33,060 bases of DNA, taken from the IMG/VR virus record IMGVR_UViG_3300025101_000092, positions 1 through 33,060 of that record. One strand, 5' to 3'. Position numbers and translations under genes: made by a program. The stretch comes from a virus. Position 1 is the stretch's first letter. Each line of letters starts with the position of its first letter. This document shows positions 20,177-29,999 of the stretch, one piece after another. The notes under the pieces are model-generated. The model was not told the origin of the DNA, searched no databases, and saw only the letters and a program-made list of their open reading frames with translations.

Positions 20177-20839
20177 TTACTTCTCCTTTTTATATAGGTT
20201 GTTAAACGTAACATCAGAATCGGTGTAACTGTCGTGTATTTCTGCGGTGTGAATATATTGGCTAGGTCTAAAATCTGGTGCACCTTCGCCTGTTGTCCAC
20301 AAAGCAGGATTAGTTACCCTAACTCTGTTATTAGGTAATGCTACTATATTACCAGTCCAAGAACCAGAGTCAATAAGTTGTAGTACGTGACTCTGCTTAT
20401 GTTGTGCAGGATCATCTGAGATATAGCTATCTGTATAGTCTACTGTAAACATATATCTGCCCTTATAAAACTCACCACCTATTTTACAAAACCAAGGACT
20501 AGAACTTACTCTGTCCATAACAATAATAGAATGACCTCTTGATGAGCAGTCCCAAGGTTGTGCTAGATGTGTATCCATACGCTCTGGCATCTCCTCTAAC
20601 ACTTCGTCAGCAACCAAACTAGTAATTGGCATACGTGCCCACATAGCACCACCGTGAACATTTTCTTCTTCATCAATACCTGTAAATACTACTTGAAACG
20701 ATAAACATCGATCAGGGATAGTAGTTACTGCTATGACTAAAGCGTGCAAATACTCACCGTGATATTTTATGTGATTGTGTGTAAACTCTTTTCTAACCCA
20801 CGCTTTAAAGTGTGGGATGTTGGACATTAAATACGACAT
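20177..20839 (-). CDS. Conserved phage protein, 220 aa, probable virion component
   Basis: A mixed alpha/beta protein with no membrane segment. Conserved-looking blocks include FTHNHIKYHGEYLHALVIAV, VHGGAMWARMPITSLV and a Trp/Gly-rich second half (QLIDSGSWTGNIVALPNN, EIHDSYTDSDVTFN). I recall homologues in marine podoviruses without assigned function. ATGs at 20839 and 20827 are both possible; neither has a clear ribosome site. Its place between small basic proteins and membrane proteins of the late operon suggests a structural or lysis-timing role (inference). Confidence 0.7.
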   Translation of the reverse strand: MSYLMSNIPHFKAWVRKEFTHNHIKYHGEYLHALVIAVTTIPDRCLSFQVVFTGIDEEENVHGGAMWARMPITSLVADEVLEEMPERMDTHLAQPWDCSSRGHSIIVMDRVSSSPWFCKIGGEFYKGRYMFTVDYTDSYISDDPAQHKQSHVLQLIDSGSWTGNIVALPNNRVRVTNPALWTTGEGAPDFRPSQYIHTAEIHDSYTDSDVTFNNLYKKEK

Positions 20840-20858
20840 CCCATAAGACTAACACACT

Positions 20859-21059
20859 TTATTCTTTTTTACCAGACCCACAATACAAACCAAACCAAGC
20901 CGCACCTGCTCCTACTAAAACACTTACAAAAGCAGATTGTGCATTGGTTGGGTCTTCGAGTTGCATAAACCATTCTGTAACTCTAAAGAAAGCTAAACCA
21001 TATAAGGTTATTAGCAATCTTGGCCATATACGCCACTTATCTAAATTTTCTGGTTTCAT
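20859..21059 (-). CDS. Small two-helix membrane protein, putative holin
   Basis: A 66-residue protein with two likely membrane segments: WPRLLITLYGLAFFRVTEW (about 12-30) and SAFVSVLVGAGAAWFGLYC (about 42-60), joined by an acidic loop, with a Lys-Glu end. This size and layout match class II holins. The gene lies in the same late operon as the lysozyme, and GGGAG seven bases before the ATG is a strong site. The closest families I recall are unnamed marine phage membrane proteins, so holin is likely but unproven. Confidence 0.6.
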   Translation of the reverse strand: MKPENLDKWRIWPRLLITLYGLAFFRVTEWFMQLEDPTNAQSAFVSVLVGAGAAWFGLYCGSGKKE

Positions 21060-21060
21060 A

Positions 21061-21687
21061 TTAATCTCCCTCTATTATTATCCAATTTTCTTTTTCTCTT
21101 TTATAATCTAAGTATAATTGTGTATCAGCGTAACCTCTTCCCTCAGACATGCATATTAAAAAATATTTAGGTTCATATAACCTACAAGATTTTTCGTCTC
21201 CTTCCACAGAATGTGCCCAGACAAATTTAACCATAACAGCTAAAGCAACACCTATAAAAGCTATTACTACGGTTGCTAGTAAACCATATTTTATATACTC
21301 AGCAATTTGTTGTTGTTTTTTCATCTTTGCTGCTTTGGCTTCTTTAATTGCTTGTTTTTTTGCATCAATACGTTTCTTACGTTCTTGTAAGATAAACTCC
21401 CAAGTGCCAGGACCAAAACGGAGATTAACCAAGTTACGTAATTCGTTCATTTGTTCACGAGCTAATTTAGCATCTATTACTTCTTGGGCCACATTTTCTA
21501 CGGCAAAATGATCAACGTTTTTACTGTCTCTAGCTTTAATGACTTGTTGTTCGCCCATCATAGCCTTATCAATATGACCAATAATGTCGCCTATATCGTT
21601 AGCGGTTTGTATCTGTTGTTTTACAAAATCTACACTTTTTTTAACTAATGCTATACCAGCGAGCGCTGTGGATATTGGTTCAACCAT
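21061..21687 (-). CDS. Membrane-anchored conserved phage protein, 208 aa
   Basis: Started at the ATG at 21687 (M-V-E-P-I-S-T-A-L-A-G); a TTG 12 bases upstream is less likely. A short hydrophobic start is followed by a long basic helix (about 100-125, RKKRIDAKKQAIKEAKAAK), then one clear membrane segment (YGLLATVVIAFIGVALAVMV, about 135-154) and a C-terminal domain with Cys pairs (SCRLY, LICMS) that would lie outside the membrane. I recall marine phage homologues without function. It might be a spanin-like, holin-associated or DNA-injection protein. Confidence 0.65.
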   Translation of the reverse strand: MVEPISTALAGIALVKKSVDFVKQQIQTANDIGDIIGHIDKAMMGEQQVIKARDSKNVDHFAVENVAQEVIDAKLAREQMNELRNLVNLRFGPGTWEFILQERKKRIDAKKQAIKEAKAAKMKKQQQIAEYIKYGLLATVVIAFIGVALAVMVKFVWAHSVEGDEKSCRLYEPKYFLICMSEGRGYADTQLYLDYKREKENWIIIEGD

Positions 21688-21916
21688 TGTTCTTCTCAAT
21701 AAAACGATCTAGCTTTTGCTCTATGCGGATAACTAATTCCTTTATCTCTTTCGTTTCATTTTGAAGCTCTTTCTTAGTTGCGTAATCTTCTCTTGTTCGA
21801 TTTAACAAGATCTGTAAACGTTTTATTTCTGCAAACATCTTACTAAATGCCCATGCAAATGGTCCAAGGACCACGGTTATGATAACGTTCCACATTAACA
21901 TTGGATCTATTTGCAT
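21680..21916 (-). CDS. Membrane-anchored coiled-coil protein, 78 aa
   Basis: One membrane segment near the start (MWNVIITVVLGPFAWAFSK) and then a long charged coiled coil (TKKELQNETKEIKELVIRIE, LDRFIEK). The layout resembles XhlA-type or holin-helper phage proteins. It overlaps both neighbours (TAATG upstream). With the two other small membrane proteins it makes a probable lysis or membrane cassette. Confidence 0.65.
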   Translation of the reverse strand: MQIDPMLMWNVIITVVLGPFAWAFSKMFAEIKRLQILLNRTREDYATKKELQNETKEIKELVIRIEQKLDRFIEKNNG

Positions 21917-24900
21917 TAGTTTATTCCTAGTAATTTGTCTTGTTCTACTTGTTTAAGTGCGTTACTTGCTTGATTAACGATTTGGTTTTTGGTTGGTATT
22001 TGTACGCCTGATTTTTCTAATTCTTCTACGCCCGGAGTTATTACTTCTCTTTCTATTGCCTCTGCTCCTGACTCACCAGTATCAGATAAAGATAATGTTG
22101 CATATTTTCTAACATTTTGATTTATAAATTCTTTTATCTGCATATTTCTTACACTTAAATCATCCAAACCTGCACCTAACTCTCTTGCTCTTTTTAATTC
22201 TCTAGAAGACAATCTAGTTTGTGTAAGAGATTTTAAAACTGTTTCTGTTCGTAATGCTTTTCCTAAAAGAAAAATAGAACTAACTTCACCTAAAAAAGAT
22301 AATGGAGCAGTTATAGCTCTTAAACCTGCGCCTGCAATAAATGCCGCAGGAGCTAATCCTGCTTGACCTTTAAAAGCTTGATCAGACATTTTAGTTGTGT
22401 TTTTTAAAGCTTCTCTTAGTAAACTAATTTGTTCTTTTCCAATAATAGTATCTAACGCACCTGTTTGATTCATTGTGTCTATGTTTTTTAATATTGGATC
22501 TGCAAACTTACCTGATTTTACTAAATCGGCACTTATACCATCAGGAAAACCTGCGGATAAAACTTTTTGCATTACATAATCTTTTATTCCTGGTTGATAA
22601 ACACCCTCTGGACTTACAAAACCCTCCATAGCATCTGCTGCTCTTTTACCTTGGTCTCCTGTTTGTCTTAATTTAGTGATTAGTTTTTGATAAGACTCTG
22701 GATTTTTTAATAAACCAGTTGTAATTGTTTCTAAGTTGTCAACCTTACCACTAGACAATGCTTTGAATAAATCATCAGAACTGTCTGCTATAATACTATT
22801 TAAATTGTTTTGTATATCTTCAACCATAGAACGTGTGCTTTTTAATGTTAAATTACCTAACGGACTTAAATCTTTTAATGTTGCTTGACCAACAACAAAT
22901 GAATCATTCATTATGTTTTCTAAAGAATTAAAAGTATCTTTATCAAATACTTTTTTATAAAACTCTCTATTTTTTTTAAACTCACCACTAAAAGAACTAA
23001 AATCAAAAGTATCTTTTTGTCTTCCAATACCTGCGGTTAATAAATTTTTCATTTCATTGTTTGCTATTTTTTCTTTTACACCATTAATAAAAGCAGAGGG
23101 ATCTGCTTTTCTTGTAGAAAGAGTTGCATAAGTATCCATTTGATCTCCAACTTGTTTACCTAAATATTTTACATAATCTAAATTTTTAGGTAGTTGATCT
23201 AATCTTTCATCAAACTTAGGTATAAATTTAGTTAACTTTTTTTCTGCTACTAGCTTGTTAAAATTAATAAAGTCTCCACGTTTAGAATAACTAGCTAATT
23301 CATTAAAAACAGAAGAGGGAATTTTAGACAAAGAAAGAACCTCAGTTTCATCTGGTGTAATAGTTTGTAAAAAATTATCTAACTGCCCTGGTTGTCTTTT
23401 AAACGTATCCATAGCAAAATTAAGATCTACTACTTCTTTTTCTTTTACCTTTCTAAGAAAAGTTTTTACATTACTATTAAGAAATGTTTTTGCTCCTTCA
23501 GAGTAATATTCATTAGCTTGACGTAAAGCATCAAATCCTCTTTGTACTTTTTCTATACCCATAATATCTTTTTTAGAAGTTGCCTCTGCTAAATCTAAAC
23601 CTAGTTGAACTTGTTTTGCTTCTATTGATTTATTAATTTGTTCTATAACTCTACCGATATCATTATCTAATATTCCTGGAGCAACAGATGGGTCTTTAGA
23701 TAAAGATCTTAAAGCTTGTCTTAAAGAATTAATTTCTTTGATGGTAAATGCTTTTTGTTGCGATGGTTCGTGAACAAAAACTCCTGCTTTTTTTGAGTCT
23801 TTTACAAAACCAATTTTTTTTCTTAATTCCACCATTATTGGAGAGTCAAAAAGATTTGCAGATTTGTCTGCCCTTTTAAAAACATCTTTCTGTAAATCTT
23901 CAATTAGTTTAACTAATCCAGGCAAAGCATCTATTTTACTTCTTTTACCTGTGCCAATTAAACTTTCTGCATTTCTAAACAACGCATCAGAGTCTGTTTT
24001 CCATAACTTAGAAGCACCTTCATATAATGTTTCAAAAAAAGATGCTTGCGTTTCATTTGGCACACCCTTAGTAACAATATTATCTAACTCATCTAATTCT
24101 TTTTTAATAACATCATTTAATCTACCTTGAGCTTGTTTAAAAGCTTTATTAGGATCTTTCATATCATTTGCTATAATAGAACTTACATCTTCTGCTTGTG
24201 CTTTTAATGTTTGTTTTAATTCTGTTTCTGATAAATTACCTGCATTAAACTCATCAAAAACTTTTTTTACATAATTACGATTAGCAACTGCGGCTCCTCT
24301 ATTAGGAATAATAGCTTCGTAAATAGCCTGCATTCTTCCTAAAAAAGCTTTACCACTAACTTCACTAATATTGGGTCTTGCACCTTCTTTTATAGCTGTT
24401 CTCATTTCAAAACGTGCTTCTTCTGTAGCAACTTTTCTTGCTTCTTTTGGACTAGATCCTAAATCAATTAACTCATCTACTCTCGCTTCATTAGGTTTTG
24501 GCCCTGGTCCTTTAATAATTCTTCTTGCTCCTGCAAACAAACCTCTAAAGATACCTTCTCCTAAAGCCATTGTTATACCTTCTTTAGCAATATCTCCATA
24601 TATCTCATCTCTAGTTTGATCTTGTAAACCTTCAAAATATTCTTCAGAAACTAATTCATCATACGCTTTACCTGTTGCACCTGCTACACCCATAATCGCC
24701 ATTGATGGTAATATACCAACACCTGTAAATGCTAAACCTGCGGCAGTAGTAGCAATCAATGGACCACGATATTCACCACCAAATCTACTTAAATCATATC
24801 TTGAAAAACCTTTTTTGTTTACACGTATAGTTCCTTCTTCTGGTAAATTATATTGACGTTTTTTTTCTGTAGATATATTATCTAACAATAACATATAATC

Positions 24901-25251
24901 ATTAGTGCCTAACTTTTGAAAAGTACCATCACCAAACTCTTGAGTTAATCGCATCTCTCTACCTTTGTCATTGTCTGCTTTACCATAAAAGTATTGAAAA
25001 GCATGACTTTGCACTTCACCATCATTAGTAACTAAATCTTTTTGTTGTGCCTTTTCACTAGTTTGCTGTTCAGTTTCTAATAATCTTTGTTTATTAGCCT
25101 CTGCAAAAATTTCTGGAGCGTATTTAGGTTTAGCCTCTTGAAACAGTTCAGGTTTTTTTGCTTGCATACCTTGAAGAGTTTTTTTAATTGATTCTTTATC
25201 CATATCTCCAAAATCAATGGTTTGACCTGAAGGTAATGTTAATAATGTCAT
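21916..25251 (-). CDS. Large virion protein (internal/ejection or tape-measure-like), 1111 aa
   Basis: The largest gene in the window. It begins with a phage-typical LPSGQTIDFGDM. A hydrophobic stretch at about 165-190 (IATTAAGLAFTGVGILPSM) could cross a membrane. Most of the remainder is long helical sequence, with a second hydrophobic patch near 985-1020 (GLAPAAFIAGAGLRAITAP). Size, helicity and position after the other virion genes suit an internal virion protein that is ejected with the DNA, as gp15/gp16 in T7-like phages. No lysozyme-type catalytic motif was recognised. It overlaps the 742-residue gene by four bases (ATGA). Confidence 0.65.
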   Translation of the reverse strand: MTLLTLPSGQTIDFGDMDKESIKKTLQGMQAKKPELFQEAKPKYAPEIFAEANKQRLLETEQQTSEKAQQKDLVTNDGEVQSHAFQYFYGKADNDKGREMRLTQEFGDGTFQKLGTNDYMLLLDNISTEKKRQYNLPEEGTIRVNKKGFSRYDLSRFGGEYRGPLIATTAAGLAFTGVGILPSMAIMGVAGATGKAYDELVSEEYFEGLQDQTRDEIYGDIAKEGITMALGEGIFRGLFAGARRIIKGPGPKPNEARVDELIDLGSSPKEARKVATEEARFEMRTAIKEGARPNISEVSGKAFLGRMQAIYEAIIPNRGAAVANRNYVKKVFDEFNAGNLSETELKQTLKAQAEDVSSIIANDMKDPNKAFKQAQGRLNDVIKKELDELDNIVTKGVPNETQASFFETLYEGASKLWKTDSDALFRNAESLIGTGKRSKIDALPGLVKLIEDLQKDVFKRADKSANLFDSPIMVELRKKIGFVKDSKKAGVFVHEPSQQKAFTIKEINSLRQALRSLSKDPSVAPGILDNDIGRVIEQINKSIEAKQVQLGLDLAEATSKKDIMGIEKVQRGFDALRQANEYYSEGAKTFLNSNVKTFLRKVKEKEVVDLNFAMDTFKRQPGQLDNFLQTITPDETEVLSLSKIPSSVFNELASYSKRGDFINFNKLVAEKKLTKFIPKFDERLDQLPKNLDYVKYLGKQVGDQMDTYATLSTRKADPSAFINGVKEKIANNEMKNLLTAGIGRQKDTFDFSSFSGEFKKNREFYKKVFDKDTFNSLENIMNDSFVVGQATLKDLSPLGNLTLKSTRSMVEDIQNNLNSIIADSSDDLFKALSSGKVDNLETITTGLLKNPESYQKLITKLRQTGDQGKRAADAMEGFVSPEGVYQPGIKDYVMQKVLSAGFPDGISADLVKSGKFADPILKNIDTMNQTGALDTIIGKEQISLLREALKNTTKMSDQAFKGQAGLAPAAFIAGAGLRAITAPLSFLGEVSSIFLLGKALRTETVLKSLTQTRLSSRELKRARELGAGLDDLSVRNMQIKEFINQNVRKYATLSLSDTGESGAEAIEREVITPGVEELEKSGVQIPTKNQIVNQASNALKQVEQDKLLGIN

Positions 25252-27476
25252 GTTTGAGTACCTTTTGGAAAAGAAAGTTCTGTTTTAAAATCACCTGCTC
25301 CATCATCTCCATCTGGATCCCATATATCAGAAATTTTAATTGCTTGTCCTCCTCTACCTGTAAAACCAAAAGTTAAATCATCTCTTATGCCTTTTAGCTG
25401 TTCTTTAGGATCTAAAGTTTTTATATCAACATCTTTTATTTTTAAACCATCTTCAAATTTTCTTTCAAGTCTATTCATTGTTGTTGTATTAGATACAATT
25501 CCTTTTTTAATTTGACCATCCAAAAATGTCATCATATCTTGAACTTCTTTTAAACTTTTAGTAAAATCTCCTCCTCGTAGAACTTGAGATGTTAACTCTT
25601 CCACTCTTTTTCTGTCTTGATCAGAAATAGTTTTAGTGCTTTCATTTAAAATTTCAACAAGCATTGTAGTACCGATTTGTTTCATTTTTGCATTAAAAAT
25701 TTTTAATTTACCTTCATTTCTTAATGCATTTAATTCACCTCTATTAAGACCAGCAAGGTTAAGAGCTTTATCTGCCATAGTTCCTAAGTAACCTTTTGCT
25801 CCTAAAATAGCATCAGGATCATCCATAAGTATTGCTGCTGCTTCTCCTAACTGAGCACGCATTCTTAAACCTGTATAATAACCCTCACCTGATTTTTGAT
25901 AAGTTTCCATATTTTTATCAAACTCAGCACTTTTAATTCCTTGTCCTAACTGTTCCTTTTTAAAAGCGGCATTAGCTACTTCAATAAGTCTTAGATTATC
26001 TGAAAAAGTTCTTTCACTTTGTTTTATTTGTCCAAAAGCACTTTCTGAAGCTAACGTTCCAGCAGGAATATTTTTAAATTCATTCGTTTCCATTTCTCCT
26101 CTGGTAAATTCAAAAAAATCATTTTTACCGTATTTTTTACCTTTATATGTAAAAGGTTTTAACACTACTCTTCCTGGAGCATACGTTCTTCCCTCTTTTG
26201 CTAATTGGTCTGATAAAGCTAAATCTCTTGCTCTATCTTGATCTACTTTACTTATACCATATTTAGCTGCAGCTATATTTATTTGTTGATTAAAAGCTCT
26301 TTCTTGCTCTTTGTTTTTAGCAAACTTTTTTACTAACGGTTGTAAACCATTGGATATATTTTCTAAGGCTCTAGGACTTTGACCTCCCATAATAGCTAAT
26401 CCAGCTTCCATAATAGCAAAACCTTTTTCTTCTTCAGTCATACCTTCAAATTTAGGCATAGCTTTTTTAAACTCTTCTGTGTAATCTTCAATACTTTTTT
26501 CCGTTTCTTCTTGATTACCTTCTTCTGCATTTTTGTTTATGTTTTGAATTGTTTCATCCATAGCAGTTTTAGCTTCTTCATTTTGATTAACAGGTTCTTG
26601 AGTTGTTTTATCTAAAATTGCGTTCACTCCTTTTTCATTTGCAATAGTTTCTGCATTCTGATTATCTTGTTGATCCTCTGATGTTTTAGCTACACTTGTT
26701 TTTTCTTGTTTAGCAAAAGGAAAAGTAAACTCTTCTGTTTTGATATCTTTATCAGAAGCATCTTTGCCTTCTATACTTTTAGTTATTTCTTCTATTCTTT
26801 GTGCCTCTGCCTCTTTTATAGATTTTTTACTTTGTTCTCTTTGTTTATCAGTAATAGGGTCAATACTTGTTTTATTTCTTTCTATTTCTTCAGAAGTCAA
26901 TTCTCTAGGAACAGCTCTACCTATCTGATCAACTGCTTTTTGAAGTTTACTGTCTATTTCTTTTCCGTAATTTGGATTTTCATTATAAACTTTGTAAGCC
27001 GTTTCCATTATTTTACGTGGATCTTTTTTAGGGTTCTTTTTTATTAACATATCCACTGCTCCTAATTGTCCAACACTAAAAGATTTTGTAAGAGCATCTT
27101 TTGTAAAAATACTTCTAATTGCTGATGGTATACCCTCTCCCCCTGGTATAAGGTCATAAAAATCTGCTTTAATATTTGACCTTGGATAAAGATTTTGATA
27201 AAGATTTTGTAAACCTCTTCCTAATTTTAAGTCTAGATCTCTAAGTCTAGATGTAGTTCTACCCGTAGGAACATCCACTGTACCACCTTGATTAAAGTTC
27301 AAAGGAGACATACCACCTTGTGGATTACCTGCACTTTGTGCAACCATATCTACCAGTGGTTGTGAAGATGCCATAATACCAACGGCTTCTTCAGGTGCGG
27401 CAGGTTTCATCGGAGCTAGTCCACCACCTTGAAAGTATTTTCTATTTGCTACTGTTGATCGTACGGGTTTTCTCAT
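25248..27476 (-). CDS. Virion protein with GG-rich N-terminus, 742 aa
   Basis: The N-terminus carries Y-F-Q-G-G-G-L-A-P and FNQGGTVDVPTG (about 61-72), G-G repeats I recall from structural proteins of marine phages. The middle is a long, highly charged, low-complexity helical stretch rich in Glu/Lys (about 195-340); the last part is folded (FTYKGKKYGKNDFFEFTRG and on). It is probably an internal virion or ejection protein acting with its large neighbour. It is coupled to the upstream gene by TAATG. No enzyme motif. Confidence 0.65.
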   Translation of the reverse strand: MRKPVRSTVANRKYFQGGGLAPMKPAAPEEAVGIMASSQPLVDMVAQSAGNPQGGMSPLNFNQGGTVDVPTGRTTSRLRDLDLKLGRGLQNLYQNLYPRSNIKADFYDLIPGGEGIPSAIRSIFTKDALTKSFSVGQLGAVDMLIKKNPKKDPRKIMETAYKVYNENPNYGKEIDSKLQKAVDQIGRAVPRELTSEEIERNKTSIDPITDKQREQSKKSIKEAEAQRIEEITKSIEGKDASDKDIKTEEFTFPFAKQEKTSVAKTSEDQQDNQNAETIANEKGVNAILDKTTQEPVNQNEEAKTAMDETIQNINKNAEEGNQEETEKSIEDYTEEFKKAMPKFEGMTEEEKGFAIMEAGLAIMGGQSPRALENISNGLQPLVKKFAKNKEQERAFNQQINIAAAKYGISKVDQDRARDLALSDQLAKEGRTYAPGRVVLKPFTYKGKKYGKNDFFEFTRGEMETNEFKNIPAGTLASESAFGQIKQSERTFSDNLRLIEVANAAFKKEQLGQGIKSAEFDKNMETYQKSGEGYYTGLRMRAQLGEAAAILMDDPDAILGAKGYLGTMADKALNLAGLNRGELNALRNEGKLKIFNAKMKQIGTTMLVEILNESTKTISDQDRKRVEELTSQVLRGGDFTKSLKEVQDMMTFLDGQIKKGIVSNTTTMNRLERKFEDGLKIKDVDIKTLDPKEQLKGIRDDLTFGFTGRGGQAIKISDIWDPDGDDGAGDFKTELSFPKGTQT

Positions 27477-28495
27477 TAACTACTACTCGGTTTAAATATA
27501 GACTCAAACGGATTACCAAAAGATTTTATACCACCAAGAACCACGGTTCCTGCACCAATAGCCTGTGATAATGGACTAGGTGATGGTGCCACAGTTGAGC
27601 CTAATACAGACTGCGCAGAACCTATATTAGGTTTAAAGATATCACTTGTAAAACCAATTCTTTGATAAGGTTCATAAATCTGTTGTAGTTGTGACTGTCT
27701 AGCCGCATCTAGCTCTGTTTGAGCTTGTTGTTGTCTTAAATTACCAAGACCAGATAACAACTGTGTCTGTGACTGTGTCAATGCTTGACCTGCACCTGCT
27801 AACTGTTGTTGTGCCTCACCAAACGCACCTATGCCTTGACCAAGTCTTTGTGCTTCTTGACCTGTAGTCTGTCCTATACCTGTTAACAATTGGCTAACCT
27901 GTTGTTGTCTTTGTTGTTGGTTCTGGAACGCATTTTGTGCTTGTTGAAAATTCTTTGACATATCTTCAAAAATACGTCTGCTTTGCATATCAGTTAAGTT
28001 TCTCTGTAATTCTGCTAACTGTAACTGTCCTCTGTCACCACCAAGTGCACCTATACCTGCCTGTTGAGCAAGTAGTTTATTTCGTTCCATATCGGCTTGT
28101 CTAGCTAACTCAGCAGTTGCCTGCTCTGTAACAAGGCTTTGATACGGATCCATTAAAGCTTGTATGTTTGCCTGTGTTGGTAATTCGTCTGCACCTCTTG
28201 CAGTTGCCGCAGCTTCTTCTAATAATCCTGGAACACCCGTTGCTTGTGATTTTAATGTCGCTAATCCCTCATCGATAGTGCCTGCACCTTTGGTAAAGTA
28301 CGGCATAAAAGAACCAATACCTGCACCAGTTTCAATCGCTTGTGTAGTAAGTGGATCTTGAGATGCAACCTGTATATCAGGGACATCAATTGGTGTTTCA
28401 CCTCTTGCTAGTGCTTGGTCTAGTATTTTTCTTTGTATCTCCTCTAAAAAGGGAGCTTGTCTTACTATACTAGATGTTGTTGTTAACTCAGCCAT
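27476..28495 (-). CDS. Gln-rich virion protein, 339 aa
   Basis: Started at the ATG seven bases after AAGGAGGT, which implies strong expression; an upstream ATG lacks a site. From about 165 to 290 the sequence is a Gln/Ala/Leu-rich helical rod (NFQQAQNAFQNQQQRQQQV), typical of proteins packed in the virion or ejected into the cell. The C-terminus is Ser/Pro/Gly-rich. I do not recognise a named family, but this type lies beside ejection proteins in marine podoviruses. It overlaps the upstream gene by eight bases. Confidence 0.65.
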   Translation of the reverse strand: MAELTTTSSIVRQAPFLEEIQRKILDQALARGETPIDVPDIQVASQDPLTTQAIETGAGIGSFMPYFTKGAGTIDEGLATLKSQATGVPGLLEEAAATARGADELPTQANIQALMDPYQSLVTEQATAELARQADMERNKLLAQQAGIGALGGDRGQLQLAELQRNLTDMQSRRIFEDMSKNFQQAQNAFQNQQQRQQQVSQLLTGIGQTTGQEAQRLGQGIGAFGEAQQQLAGAGQALTQSQTQLLSGLGNLRQQQAQTELDAARQSQLQQIYEPYQRIGFTSDIFKPNIGSAQSVLGSTVAPSPSPLSQAIGAGTVVLGGIKSFGNPFESIFKPSSS

Positions 28496-29999
28496 AAGCA
28501 GGACCTCCTTCAAATCTTCTCATTAAATCATACATTCTTGCAGCACCTGCGTTTCTATCTCCACCACCTGCGTTTCGTACTGCCTTGGCAGTCATAACAA
28601 ATTCACCGTCAGATAGTTTAGCGTTTATATCATCAGAAGTACCTGTTCCTGGTCCGATGACTTCACCACCACCTGCAAAATTAGCAAGATATCTTTGTGC
28701 ATCTGCTAATGATATACCTGCAATATTAGCTAGAGTTTGCGGGCTATCAGCATAAGGAGAAAAGATGCCCGCTTTTTGTTTTAACGATTGTGCTTCTGCA
28801 CTGTTTTTATCTGCTAATGCTAAATATTGGTCATAAGCAGTTCTTTGTGGTGCAGATAATTTATTTAAATCTTCTTCTGGTAGTTCACCCTCTGGTGTTA
28901 AAGCATATGCTAAAGCTCCAGCTCCACCTGCTACAACAAACGGATTTTTTACAAGTTTCTTAGCTATCTCTCCTGCGGTTCCTGAGAAAATACCACTGGA
29001 TGTTGTTCCTGCTGCATCACCTATTGGTTTTAAGCTTGTGCTAGATCCTGCTATATCTGATGCTCCTGCTGCTTGAAGTTGTTGATCAACTGTCATACCA
29101 CCACTACTTGGCGGTCCTGCCGTATCAACTCTTACACTTCCTGCGTTAACGCTACCATCTGGGTTAACTCCTTCTATTGAAGCATAACCTCTACTAGGTT
29201 TTGCACTACTGCTAGAAAGTTCTGGGTTAATGTTTTGAGCTTGTATTGTTTGTGGAACTCCATAATTAGCTGCTGCCCCTTGATAACCAGGAAATAATGC
29301 AGATCCAATACCTGCAAATTTATTTGCACCTAATTCTCTTGCACTTTCTCTAAATAACACGTTTGCCCCTCTTGGACCAAAAATACCTTGAGCTAACGGA
29401 TTTTGTGGGCCACTACTAAAAAGATTACCTGCGGCTTCAATAGGAGACAACGCTCCTTGTTTTAATCCTTCTAAGAATGATTTACCATATCCTGCTGTTG
29501 AGCCTTGTGAAAAAGCTTTTGCCGCACCACCTGCCACGGCTTGACCTGCATACGCCATAGCCGCACTCTTAAAAGCATCGGACATTGAACCACCTTGTAT
29601 CTTTGTCATCAAAGCAGATGCAAGAGGTCCACCTACGCCCGGAGCTATCATATTACCAACTATGGGTACAATAATAGGGGCGGCTTTTTTAATAATTTTT
29701 CTAACGGCTCTAAAAGCTTTTTTAAAGAAAAATTCTGGTTGACCAGTTATAGGGTTGATTGAGTTTAAATTATTACCTACTACATATCGGTTTGGGTCTT
29801 TAATACCCATCATACGCATTTGCGTGAATAATTGATTTTTTAATTCTGGATTAGCGTTAAGTATTTCTGCTGGTATAACGGTTTCGCCTTCGGCGGCGTG
29901 TACCATATATGTATCTCCATATCTACCTAATGATGCTAAACCTGAAGCAACGGATTGAACAGTTGGTTCACCTGAATATTTAGGACTTGTCTGCTCCAT
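28488..29999 (-). CDS. Conserved virion protein with duplicated GE(T/F)V motif, 503 aa
   Basis: Near the N-terminus is VHAAEGETVIPAEIL (about 33-47) and near the C-terminus INAKLSDGEFVMTAKAVRN (about 464-482), two forms of the same E/D-G-E-x-V-x-x-A block often seen in phage tape-measure and internal proteins. Between them are GNNLNSINPITGQPEFFFK, a membrane-like stretch (APIIVPIVGNMIAPGVGG) and long Gly/Ser/Ala-rich linkers. It probably is a tail or ejection protein. It starts by TAATG overlap with the upstream gene. Confidence 0.7.
   Translation of the reverse strand: MEQTSPKYSGEPTVQSVASGLASLGRYGDTYMVHAAEGETVIPAEILNANPELKNQLFTQMRMMGIKDPNRYVVGNNLNSINPITGQPEFFFKKAFRAVRKIIKKAAPIIVPIVGNMIAPGVGGPLASALMTKIQGGSMSDAFKSAAMAYAGQAVAGGAAKAFSQGSTAGYGKSFLEGLKQGALSPIEAAGNLFSSGPQNPLAQGIFGPRGANVLFRESARELGANKFAGIGSALFPGYQGAAANYGVPQTIQAQNINPELSSSSAKPSRGYASIEGVNPDGSVNAGSVRVDTAGPPSSGGMTVDQQLQAAGASDIAGSSTSLKPIGDAAGTTSSGIFSGTAGEIAKKLVKNPFVVAGGAGALAYALTPEGELPEEDLNKLSAPQRTAYDQYLALADKNSAEAQSLKQKAGIFSPYADSPQTLANIAGISLADAQRYLANFAGGGEVIGPGTGTSDDINAKLSDGEFVMTAKAVRNAGGGDRNAGAARMYDLMRRFEGGPAYG

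Noticed and set aside
21149-21511. Rightward 120-codon frame opposite the membrane-anchored protein gene
   Set aside because: Shadow of a gene in a continuous leftward operon; no start signal and no rightward transcription unit here.
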